A stretch of 64,000 nt of DNA from Simmondsia chinensis (Eukaryota > Streptophyta > Magnoliopsida > Caryophyllales > Simmondsiaceae). Numbering within the stretch: position 1 is the stretch's first letter; every line of letters begins with the position of its first letter. The translations under genes and the position numbers were made by a program. Below the pieces are notes generated by a model that was given only the letters and a program-made list of their open reading frames with translations, did no database searches and had not been told where the DNA came from. Below, piece after piece: positions 54,551-64,000 of the stretch. Location: assembly GCA_018398585.1 (NCBI GenBank), contig JAGTTD010000016.1, positions 26,087,212-26,151,211 of the forward strand, written 5' to 3'.

Positions 54551-54564
54551 ACACCACATATAAA

Positions 54565-54811
54565 CAAAATAGTAACATACCTAATACCTTAAGAGCTCCT
54601 GCCTAAGTAGGGTCGAGGGGGGGGGGGGGGGGGGAGGAGACAGATGTACGCAGCATTCCCCCAAAAGAGAGACTGTTTCCAAGTGTCCCCAACCTGAGGG
54701 CAAGGACTTCCCAAGAGGTCACCCATCTTGGTACTACTCTTGCCCAATCGCGCTTAATTTTGGAGTTCTAATGGGATTCGATAACGGCGTGTTGGTACTT
54801 TCTTTGGACAT
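54565..54811 (-). mobile_element. 5S-rRNA-headed SINE, copy 3
   Basis: Flanked by CACATATAAA on both sides (54,555-54,564 and 54,812-54,821), a 10-bp TSD. On the minus strand it begins TGTCCAAAGAAAGTACCAAC and includes the 5S-like GGGCAAGAGTAGTACCAAGA. It ends with AATGCTGCGTACATCTGTC and GGCAGGAGCTCTTAAGG. A G18-19 run (54,618-54,635) interrupts the 3' body. Same family as the copies at 9.4 and 49.9 kb. Confidence 0.82.
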
Positions 54812-54831
54812 CACATATAAAGAATTCACAA

Positions 54832-56022
54832 TTAATCTAAAAATAACCCAACTATATGTCAATATACCAAAAAATAACCCAACTCTAACTTTTCTATCAA
54901 AACTAACTCAACTCTAAATTTTATACCAAAAATAATCAAAATTTAAAAAAATATTGAATTGGTGGCTAAGCATGGCGTGTGTTATGACGCTTCGATAATA
55001 TTATTTTCTTCTATGTATGTTTGGTTTGGCTTGATTTCTTTTCTCATCTAACCAAACTAAAAATACCTTTTTTACGATAACTGAATACAATTCCTCAAAA
55101 AGGCAATATCCCAAGGCACAGAACAAGTAAAACAACAGAGGACTACAATCAGAGAATTAGTGCTGCAAATGAGCGGAGTCAAGCTGAGCAGAACCACAGT
55201 TTGCTCGGCTCGACACGTTAACTAAATGAGACCAGCTCAGTATCGGTATCATTTATCTAATTGAGCCACATATCTTTGGTCGACTCAGCTCATTTATTAT
55301 ATGAGACCGGCTCGGTATTAGCATCATTCAGGCTTGATTATTTGGTGAGCTGGCTCGTTTAGTTTTTCTGCCTCATTGCGCTCATTTATCAGGCTCGTTT
55401 AGCTCATTTATTAGGCTTGTTATACTCATTTATGATTATTGTTACTTGAATTTTCAGAAAAAGGTGATAAAATAAATCATATATAGAAATTGAAAATAAA
55501 AAATACATACATAGAACTCAATTCTGCAATGTTGACATGCGAGCCAATAATCGAGCCGGCTCATGAGCCCAGAAACGAGCCCACGAGCTGGCTCGTGAGT
55601 GTTACCAACCTGCTTGTGATCCTATCTAGCCAAGTCGGCCTCAATTTGATTTAGCTCGTTTATTTAAACAAGCTGCCCTTAAACGTGGCTTAGACGAACT
55701 CCAGCCGAGTCCTTAACGAGCCGAGCCAAACTGGCTTGCAAGCCGGCTTGGCTGATCTGCAGCCCTACAGAGATCAAACCAAACCAAAAATATGTAGAAG
55801 AAAAATATATTGTCAGAGCATCATACCATGCACCACAATTCAGTATTTTTTAAATTAAATTTTTAGAGTTGGATTATTTTTAGATTAATTTTTAAAGTTT
55901 GGTTATTTTTTGGTAGAAAAGTTAGAGTTGGGTTATTTTTGGAGAAAATTGAGTTAGGTTGTTTTTTAGAGTATTTACATGTAGTTGTGTTATTTTTAAA
56001 TTAATTGTTGCTTAAAAAAACA
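54832..56022. repeat. Foldback element, copy 2
   Basis: Second copy of 41,235-42,645 with the same inverted arms (ATTAATCTAAAAATAACCC and TTTTTAAATTAATTG) and the same nested hAT. The left arm is shorter than in copy 1 because it has fewer AACCCAACTCTAACTTTTCT units. Confidence 0.7.
55158..55767. mobile_element. hAT-type transposon, copy 2
   Basis: Duplicate of 41,744-42,361. Ends TAGTGCTGCAAATGAGC and TGATCTGCAGCCCTA; TSDs CAGAGAAT and CAGAGATC. Confidence 0.8.
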
Positions 56023-56198
56023 ATAGACAAATTTCATGTCATCCTTTTTAGTGTCTAATACGTATTTTATTTTGGTTCTCTTGATTGAACATAATAGGAA
56101 CAAATTTTACCAAGCTAAGTTGTCTAAAACGAATTATATCTTTTTTCTCTTAAAATCTTCAAGTTAAAAATAGTTAAGTAATCTCTCTAATCTATCTA

Positions 56199-56835
56199 TG
56201 TTGGAGTAAACACTTACAAGTCATGCAAGAACGAGTATCCTAGATATCTCAGGTGTCGAGGCCATGTAATCACTTTCCTTAATACTTATTGCAACTTAGG
56301 AAATAGTCTCGGGTATACAACAATAGCCAATATGATGAAGTGAAAGTGTGTAAAGGGAGAGATAGAAGAGATGAATGAGAATGAAGTTTTCAAAGAACTT
56401 TCAACACATTGATTCATAAGACCTTTTTCAAAGTTCTTTCTTTTTCCTTAATTAATTCCTGTGTATTCAATCTGATTAAATGAGAGAATATATATGTTAA
56501 TAGTGAAAAGAGACATCCCCTAAAAACACCCCAAAAAGAGGCGCGAAAACCCGAAAATAACCGTGCTCCAAAACTGCCAAAATTCGTCTTGTGTGTCGAC
56601 ACACAGAGCTGTCTCTCGACACACACCTCTGTTCCGTGTGCTTCTGTAAGATTGTGTGTTGACACACGGGCTCTGTGTGTCGACAACAACTCTGCATTTT
56701 CGTTCTGTAAGACTGTGTGTCGACACACGTGTCCTGTGTGTCGACACATATTCCGTATATGTAAAAACACTTTAAAATATCGGGACAAATCTCAAATGCT
56801 TCATTAACATTTCTCATTTTGAAAATACACCAACA
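56199..56835 (-). repeat. Copia F 3' LTR
   Basis: 637-bp LTR. Six TGTGTCGACACA-type palindromes lie at 56,588-56,757, some followed or preceded by the spacer TTCTGTAAGA. Confidence 0.88.
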
Positions 56836-57439
56836 TTCCCCACCATTTTCAAAATACAATCATTATCACATACAACATCTCTAAGTTAAAGGAGGCCTTA
56901 TTGTGCATCGATTGAACCCCCAACTAGTGAAGACACCATTACAGTTAATCGGATCGAAAATGGTAGACCAAACTTTGAACCATACAACCTATTTGATTAA
57001 CCGACTATGTCATCATGCACAAGGCGTACTCCCCATACACATCCTACGACTCCTAGATCGACACATATGAAGCCTCGTGTCATGTACCCTTCGTGAGTGT
57101 TTCAGAGCCAAACCCTTTGTCAAAAATCACTTCTTGAAGCTGCCAAACTTAATACTCACTAAGATGGACCCCACTGATCATGACCCTGCGACTTGACATG
57201 CAGTAATAATATAAACATGGGTCCATTAAGACATACGCTCATCCTCTTGGATTCTCTGACGCAAGTAACCAAGCACTTTTCACACAGGATGGAAAAATCT
57301 CTTTTAGTGCTTGCAATCACACTGATGACAAGTCTCACTCATTGAACCCGAGATCTAGCGTCATACTAGGCGTCGAGTTGAGGGCCTATCATGGGTGACT
57401 AAAAATAAGAGGTTTCACACCATCCCTTCATTTATTTAT

Positions 57440-58110
57440 TATCAAGTCTCTAGCAACACTTTTAAGCAAGAGATCTGCTAGATTCTGAGCCCAGTTTTCA
57501 AAGTCCACAGTGATCACTTAATCTTTCATAAGTTATTTCACTTAACAATATTTGACACTAACGTGTTTGTACTTTCAGTGACTCATGTCACTTTTATACA
57601 TTTGAAAGCATATCTCATTATCATAATGGATAGAAATAATTAATATTGGCTTAGGCCACAAAGGAACCCTAGACACAAGGTCCTTTAATCATTCTGTTTC
57701 TTTATAAGCAGAAACCAGAGCAATAAACTCTATTATCACAGTGGAATTTATAACACGTGTTAGTTTCTTGAAACTCAAGGAACAACACCCCCACCACTTA
57801 TAATATTTACTAACTTTAGAAGCGTAGTTCTCGTTATCAAATATACAACTGGCATCCAAGTATTTTTCTATACAGAAGAGTATTCATTAATATTAACACC
57901 ATAACTCATGGTCATTCCAGTACCTTATGTATGATATGCCAGTTACCTTTACTTACATAGCTAGTTATACACACTCAGCTATCTAACAACAAAGGCTGCA
58001 TCTAACCTTTTCAAATTCCAATTATACCATTGGAACACTTTCATTTGGTTCTAAATTTTCATACCAAATTTTAACATGTGATCAACATACATACATACAA
58101 CGAATCCTCT
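57440..58110 (-). pseudogene. Copia F reverse transcriptase end and RNase H
   Basis: Translated on the minus strand, a decayed RT palm reads YVDHMLKFGMKI (58,077-58,088 for the YVDH box, where YVDD is expected). RNase H pieces follow: TVIIEFIALVSAYKE, VPLWPKPILIISIHYDN and NLADLLLKSVARDLI (about 57,445-57,490). Multiple stops. The RNase H end pattern differs from A/D and B/C/E, so F is a separate Copia lineage. Confidence 0.72.
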
Positions 58111-59660
58111 AATTTGTTAAACTTGCCATATGCATTTTCCGGATTCATTAACTACCTCTTTCAAAGGCAACATCGCTAGACTACGAAGTCTCGTCATAGT
58201 ATCACAATCTATGACACAACAATATTAAACTTTGACATTCATATTATTTCTAGTTTATTCCTCTAGAAATATACAAGTCCTATTGCTAGGACTTCTCTTT
58301 TCACATTCTTTTACTCTTTTAAAGTTTTAGAGCCTTTTCAGGGATATTATCTCAAACATGATTTTCATCAGAATTTACTTTACTTCACATAATAACAATA
58401 TATCACTCAATATCAATGAAAGACTCAAAGCCTTTTTAATGTACTCATTTACTTTTACTTATCAATTTACTCATAACTAAATCATATGAAATATCATGTC
58501 ATTTATAAGCATCTAACTTTATGGGTAACACATGTGTCATCAGAATACAGTACTCATGTACACTTAAGTTTTGTCACTTTGATGACTAACAATATGTGAA
58601 TGTAGGGTCACATATTTATCTCATTTTCCATGCAACAACTGCATAAAACTTAGATTCAACTTGAGCATCTTCACATTCATTGTATAAATGCACTTTATTT
58701 TAACCGACTACTCAATCATCATACACATATGTCCTTAAAATGCAAGTAAGCTTTACTTCAACTGCATTAATCATTATGAGTGATAGAAAGATTTTTTACA
58801 TGCATGCCGGTTTCCATTGCAACATTACATCCAATAACATTGGAAAATCCACCGAAGATATGTGGTCAGTTATGAAATTATAAATCATCATTTTCAAGTG
58901 CTTTTATACAATTTCTTTCATCATCTTTAATCATGAACTTCAATTTGAATATTTTTATATCAGTCACATTATGGATCAATATATGTAATATTATCATATA
59001 CTTCATGATCCATTAATACATTCAAATTCACATCACTTTCATTTAATCAAGTAAACAAACGGCATTTATTTTCATAAATAACAAGCCGTAAAGTTTATAA
59101 CCACATTAAGGTTCATGGACACTCATAACCACATCTATATACATGGTTACACAAATCATTTTTATGATGCATCAACTTCAATTTAATGAAATTATACATT
59201 CATAATTTTATTAACATGCATATTAGAATTAATTGTACAAACATATTAATGTCCATGCTCATACTTTCATATATATGGACATGCATGCATGCTAGTTATA
59301 ACTTTGTTAACATATATACATGATTATACTCAAACTTCTTTCATGATTTTCCAACTCCACTATTGTTCACTCCATCATGCCATAACATCAATTTCGTCAA
59401 TGAACTATACGTAAAGGAGATTGGCTCAATTACCTTTAAAACAAAAAATGAGTCAAAATACCCACATTTATATTCTATTATGGGCTTATGTCCACATAGT
59501 TATTAACATATGTGCATTAACCTCAATTTAATTGTTGTTCAGATTACAAATTCATATAACAATAAATTTACTACACATAATGCACAATTTCCCATTTGTA
59601 CCAAACTATGAATACCTTTTCATATTTCATAAAGAACCCGTTGTTCTTTTCAATTCGTAA
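58111..59660. other. Interior of Copia F, unreadable
   Basis: AT-rich sequence in the position of integrase and the N-terminal RT. I cannot recover any domain. The only structure is a high frequency of CAT/ATG words. Confidence 0.4.
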
Positions 59661-59665
59661 AATAC

Positions 59666-60178
59666 ATGGATCATAGTCAACATACGTCATTCACTTATTT
59701 ATCATTATTAGTTTTGGTATCGTCTCGGCGTCTAGTTTCAACAACCATGCTAAATAAGGATTTTCTTTTTAGCATCGCCTTGACGTCTGGCTTCAACAAC
59801 CACCCAAAACATCCATTTTATACATGGAGATATATCATGAAAAATACAGCGTATCACACAATGAAAAATTTTACCGTAGAAAATTACATTCTATTATATA
59901 TGCGTCATTTTGCAAAATTCAGTGTTATTCCATTGTTCTTGTATTACCGCCATAACGCTTGCGGGCATCATGAAACCAAAATCATGAAATCATCATATAT
60001 TATTAGTTGTTGCTTTACACATGAGAGGAATTTGGTTGAGTGGATAAAATTCTTTTTATCCCAAAAGTGGGGCACGCGGGTTCAATTCTCTCTAACCGTA
60101 AGTCCCCCTTTTTTCTTTTTCCTTTTTTTTTCTTTTTTCTTTCTTGGCGATTTCTCTTTCTTTTTCCTTTTTTTTTAA
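59666..60178 (+). other. Open frame in Copia F, probably not a gene
   Basis: A 170-codon frame on the strand opposite to Copia F. It spans two near-identical 37-bp stretches (GTCTAGTTTCAACAACCATG at about 59,727 and GTCTGGCTTCAACAACCACC at about 59,789), a tRNA-like segment and a poly-T tail. The composition does not look protein-coding. Confidence 0.3.
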
Positions 60179-60180
60179 TT
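60028..60180 (+). repeat. tRNA-like SINE with poly(T) tail
   Basis: TTTGGTTGAGTGGATAAAAT (A-box-like, 60,031) and GCGGGTTCAATTCTCT (B-box-like, 60,077) are followed by a pyrimidine tail of about 75 bases dominated by T. The boxes and tail suggest a SINE inserted in Copia F. The TSD was not found. Confidence 0.45.
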
Positions 60181-60937
60181 TTCGATTTTCCTTTTGTCAA
60201 ATTAACATGATAGAAAATTATTCAATTAAATTTCATGTATCATTTGATCAAACTTCATGATTCACAACCATCATAAATTCAAAGGCACTTGATCATAAAT
60301 TCATGATCCAAACAATCAATGCCTATTTAATTTTAGTTTCAATACCACAAGTATACTTATCAGTAAATGCACTTCAATTCACATGAATCTCATGATTTCA
60401 TCCCAAATCATCAAACAATGTCGAAATGGAAAAGTTAGGAGTTTTATCTTTGGAATTTCAATCCCACAGGTAAATATACTTTCATGCATACACAACAATG
60501 CACCAAGCACTCCTTCTTAGGCATTATAGAACTTCATGATTTTATCCCGAATCAAATATACGAGATTTGACACAACTTAATTCCATTAATTGGATGCAAC
60601 TCAAAAGGCATAAAGGCATTTTACTATTATCCTTATACATGCCCAAATTGATCATCATCATGAACTCTTGAATTATGTTATGAAACCATACGCAAATAAA
60701 TCATGTGCATCATTAACAAAGGACAAACACAAATTCTCATTCATCTTAGTGCATCATGGTTTCATGATTTTCAAAATTAAATAACATACCATGATCCATA
60801 ACAATTCATACAAAAGACAGATCCAAGAAAGGTCCTAATCCTCTCAATTCACCACTTTTTCCAATCTCACATAGTTCGCCATCAAATCCCGCAAAGTGAA
60901 GAATCCATTTGCTATTAATGAAATTAAGTCTTAAGAT

Positions 60938-61594
60938 TGTTGAAGTAAACACTTGCAAATCATGCAAGAATAGGTATCATAGAGATATCAGGTGTCGAGG
61001 CCATGTAATCACTTTCCTTAAGACTTTTTCAGCGTAGGAAATAGTCTCGGGGATACAATGAAAACCAATACGATGAAGTAAAAGTGTGTAAAGGGAGAGA
61101 TAGAAGAGATGAATGAGAATGAAGTTTTCAAAGAACTTTCAACACTTCGATTCACAAGATCTTTTTCAAAGTTCTTTCTTTTTCTCAATTAATTCTTGTG
61201 TATTCAATCTGATTAAATGTGAGAATATATATGTTAATAGTGAAAAGAGACATCCCCTAAAAACACCCCAAAAAGAGGCACAAAAATCCGGAAATAACCA
61301 CGCACCAAAACTGGCAAAATTTGCCCTGTGTGTCGACACATAGAGCTATGTTTCGACACACAGGGGCTGTGCATCGACACACACCTCTGTTCTATGTGCT
61401 TCTGTAAGATTGTGTGCTGACACACGGGCTCTGTGTGTCGACACACAACTCTGCATTTTCGTTCTGTAAGTTTGTGTGTCGACACATGAGACCTATGTGA
61501 TGACACACATCTCATACATGTAAAAACACTTTAAAACATCGGGACAAATCTCAAATGCTTCATTAACAATTCTCATTTTGAAAATACACCAACA
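60938..61594 (-). repeat. Copia F 5' LTR
   Basis: 657-bp LTR matching 56,199-56,835, with seven palindromes at 61,326-61,510. The first differences visible by eye are frequent, so the element is old. Confidence 0.88.
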
Positions 61595-61599
61595 ATCTA

Positions 61600-62341
61600 A
61601 TACACTATTACCAAGTTCCCTTTCTCCCAAAACCTTCCCCTCTCCAATCTTTGTAATTTTAGATAGTAATCTTTGAGTTGTCAATTTTAAAAAATATTAA
61701 AATAAAGACAATGAATAATTAAAAACACAATATTAAACAAGTTTTGAAAAAACAAAACACATCATAGAGTCCTTTTTAGTGATGAGTGCAATATGCATAA
61801 ACAAAAAGTGATACACAAACTGTACATCGCACGGGGTCACTCTAGTTACAAATAATTAAGGGGGCAAAATTATAATAAGCGAGGACCCTAAGGTTCTTTT
61901 GGACGGGTCCATGTTGGACAACAACTTTATTTATTCAATGTATGGTTGATTTTGTAAAAGTGACGGGAACCTCAACAAAAACGTGAGAGGATGCAACAAG
62001 CTCACCCGAAAACATTGATATTTTTTGGTGAGATCGGGTTAGATTTTGAAGTGAGCTTTTTAGGTGTTATTTTGAAATGAATTGATCGAGCACGAGAACC
62101 AGTTGTTCTTGAGTATAGGAAAGTAATTTTTATATCGCTTCAATTGTTTGCAGGTTTTGTGTTATGGCAAACATCTAGAAACCTTATCGTTGTAATTGCT
62201 ATTTTCATAAAGTTTGCCCCTTGGTATTTCCCCTCTGCTCGGAAGGTGACCCACATTATATTTGGTCAATTGAAATATAGTTTAGTGTCCAATACCTGAC
62301 ACTGTCCTTAGAAAAACGACAAAAAGAAAACATAAATAGAT
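61600..62341. other. Duplicate of the spacer left of Copia D
   Basis: Aligns with 42,835-43,576. No gene. Differences are mostly transitions and small indels. Confidence 0.6.
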
Positions 62342-62346
62342 GTCCT

Positions 62347-64000
62347 TATGAATCTAGAGGAATTCTCTATATGAATTGGATGAATGAAAGTAATACAATA
62401 GAGGCCTTTATATAGGCCAAGCAAAAATACATTAGTGATTGAAATACCCTTGGACTTTATACAAGTCAAGGGATACAATGGTAAAGGCATAATGAAACCC
62501 TAAGCCAAGGAATATTCTAGAGAATACTTCAATACATCCTCTCAATCTGAGCGTGGTTGAAGAACGCGAAGATTGGTCCTGTGTTGAGTTTAGCGGTCAG
62601 TAGAGAGACCCTTGGTGAAGATATCAGCAATCTGCTTGTCTGTGGGAATGTAGCGGACTTGAAGATCACCCTTGAGCACTTTTTCGTGAACATAGCGGAA
62701 GTCACATCAATGTGTTTGCTTCTATCATTAGACATGAGATTGGCCGCCACGTAGGAAGCAGAGACGTTGTCACAGTAGGTGATGATGGGGCCGGGGTGAC
62801 AAAGACCGATATCCCTCATTAGGTAGCAGATCCAATCACTTTCAACTATGGCTTGAGCAACGACACAGTACTCGAATTCGATTGTAGACTTAGAGACAGT
62901 GGCTTGCTTCTTAGAGCACCATGAGATGAGCGTTGGTCCTAGGTAGAGAGCATAACCAGTAGTCGAACAGCGTGTGTCAAGGCAGCCGCCCTAGTTAGCA
63001 TCAGCGAAAGCAGTGACCGTGGGCGTGCGAGCAGGTATGATAGATAGTCCTTGGCCAGGAGTGGCTTTAAGGTATCAAAGGATCTGTTTCATAGCCTGCC
63101 GGTGAGAGGTGTGAGGGGCATGTATGAACTAGGAGACAAGATTGACAGTGTAACTGATGTCAGGATGAGTCATGGTTAGGTATTTGAGAGCCTCCACAGC
63201 ACTCCTGCACTCAGTAGGATCCTCAAGTGGATCCCCATCACTCAATGAGAGGTGTGCTTGGGTTGGGAGGCGGGTTTTGACGGGTTTAGTGTCGCATAAG
63301 TCATGCCTATAGAGAAGGTTGATTGTGTATTTGTGTTGGGAGAGGAAAAGGTGATCGGGTGTGCACTTGGCTTCAATTCCAAAAAAAAAAAAAAAAAAAA
63401 AAAAAAGGTGGAGAGGGCCAAGGTCCTTCATTGCAAATTGGGTAGAGAGTGAGTCAACCAATTGGTAGAGGTGGGTTGGGTCAGTGCTTGTTAGTATAAT
63501 GTAATCGACATATAATAAGAGGCAAGTGAGATGAGTTTTAGTCTTGTTTGTTGAATAGGGATGCGTCAACACGGCAACAGGTGAAACCAAGACTAAATAA
63601 GAATGCACTAAACCATTGGAACCATGCCCGAGGTGCCTGTTTGAGCCCATACAACGCCTTTCGTAGACGACATACATGATTTGGAAATTTGTGATGTATG
63701 AAGCCTTGTGGTTGTTTTATGTAGACTTCTTCCTTGAGGCATCCATGTAGGAATGCATTTTTGACATTCAACTGACAAATGGGCTAGTTGTATGTGATTG
63801 CAAATGTAAGTATGAAGTGTATGGTAGTGGGTTTGACAACAAGGCTAAAGGTCTCCTTGAAGTCAAGGCTTTCACGTCGGTGAAATCCTTGAGCAACAAG
63901 ACGGGCCTTGAACCGTTCTATTGAGCCATCTGCTTTGTACTTAACTTTATACTTCCACGTGCTTCCTACAAGGTTTTTCGAGGGGTCATATGACACTAAG
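62347..64000 (-). mobile_element. Copia D allele in the duplicate, cut by the window edge
   Basis: The 3' LTR (62,347-62,534) is preceded by the same TSD GTCCT (62,342-62,346) at the same site as Copia D, so it is the duplicated copy of that insertion. Internal sequence matches 43,770 to about 45,210, to the end of the window. The 5' part lies outside. Confidence 0.92.
62536..63996 (-). pseudogene. Copia D duplicate, RT and RNase H (broken)
   Basis: The RT N-terminus (63,996-63,784) reads VGSTWKYKVKYKADGSIERF. Motif A (VKNAFLHGCLKEEVYIKQPQ) lies at 63,771-63,538. The catalytic box at 63,501-63,512 reads YVDY. A 26-base A run (63,381-63,406) inserts a Phe run before FGIEAK. RNase H (62,819-62,529, [20 protein letters not shown]) is partly open. 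Dead, with different lesions from Copia D. Confidence 0.87.

Larger units (their letters stand above)
56199..61594 (-). mobile_element. Copia F, decayed full-length retrotransposon inside the duplicate
   Basis: The LTRs are 56,199-56,835 (637 bp) and 60,938-61,594 (657 bp), both TGTTG...CCAACA. The TSD ATCTA (56,194-56,198 and 61,595-61,599) is perfect. The duplicate segment at 42,830 has the uninterrupted site, which proves the insertion. AAAATGGTGGGGAA (minus, beside 56,836) is the polypurine tract. The 4.1-kb interior is heavily decayed; only RT and RNase H can be read. No primer site is visible beside 60,937. Confidence 0.9.

Noticed and set aside
56497..56859. Cys/His/Thr-rich frames (repeated CVDTQ/CRHT) on both strands
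   Set aside because: They are translations of the GTGTGTCGACACAC palindromes in the Copia F LTR; similar frames arise on both strands and at 61,234-61,515.
59666..60178. 170-codon open frame as a host gene
   Set aside because: It crosses repeats, a SINE-like segment and a poly-T run, opposite to Copia F; no domain.

Overview
The window is plant nuclear DNA from an intergenic, heterochromatin-like region made of transposable elements nested in one another. The evidence is: AT-rich background; Ty1/copia elements with tRNA-iMet primer sites (TGGTATCAGAGC); L1-type LINEs whose ORF1 carries RRM plus DUF4283 domains; an RTE LINE; TRIM and SMART elements; CACTA and hAT derivatives; and a plastid 16S rDNA fragment. 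A eudicot is likely, but I cannot name the species. I found no intact host gene, tRNA gene or CRISPR array. Every coding stretch is transposon-derived and broken.

Layout. 0-3 kb: a hAT-type element with 8-bp target duplications and a large foldback whose loop holds TGTGTCGACACA-like palindromes. 3.0-8.1 kb: complete but dead Copia A (minus, TSD CTAGA). 8.1-16.2 kb: small elements (tRNA-like SINE, two copies of a hairpin MITE, a 5S-rRNA-headed SINE, a TRIM, a SMART) and AT-rich foldbacks, one with a CACTA element and a MITE inside it. 16.3-22.4 kb: two L1-like copies that have ORF1 but no ORF2. 23-24 kb: a hAT-type element. 24.0-26.5 kb: 3'-truncated Copia B (plus). 27.9-35.1 kb: Copia C-prime, split in its gag gene by Copia C (TSD GACTT). 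36.1-38.4 kb: 5'-truncated RTE LINE with a 19-bp TSD. 38.7-41.1 kb: a non-autonomous LTR element with a complete 571-bp TRIM inside it, then a plastid 16S fragment joined to an RTE 3' end. 41.2-48.8 kb: a foldback with a nested hAT, then Copia D (TSD GTCCT). 49.0-53.4 kb: a hAT-type element hosting a tRNA-like SINE, a 5S-headed SINE and deletion derivative Copia E. 54.6 kb: a third 5S-headed SINE. 54.8-64.0 kb: a second copy of the 41.2-45.2 kb segment, including the same Copia D insertion site, interrupted by Copia F.

How the parts relate. B, C and E are one Tnt1/Tork-like family. All three carry arrays of the palindrome CCGATCGATCGG upstream of the predicted LTR promoter. The unrelated family F carries an analogous array of TGTGTCGACACA. 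The 5S-headed SINE has a 3' domain like the RTE LINE 3' end present in two copies here, which suggests a SINE/LINE partnership. All five readable Copia reverse transcriptases have a substitution in the YVDD box. The most novel candidates are the LTR palindrome arrays, the 5S-headed SINE with an RTE tail, the LTR that has absorbed its own primer site (E), the ORF1-only LINEs, and the 16S::RTE chimera.
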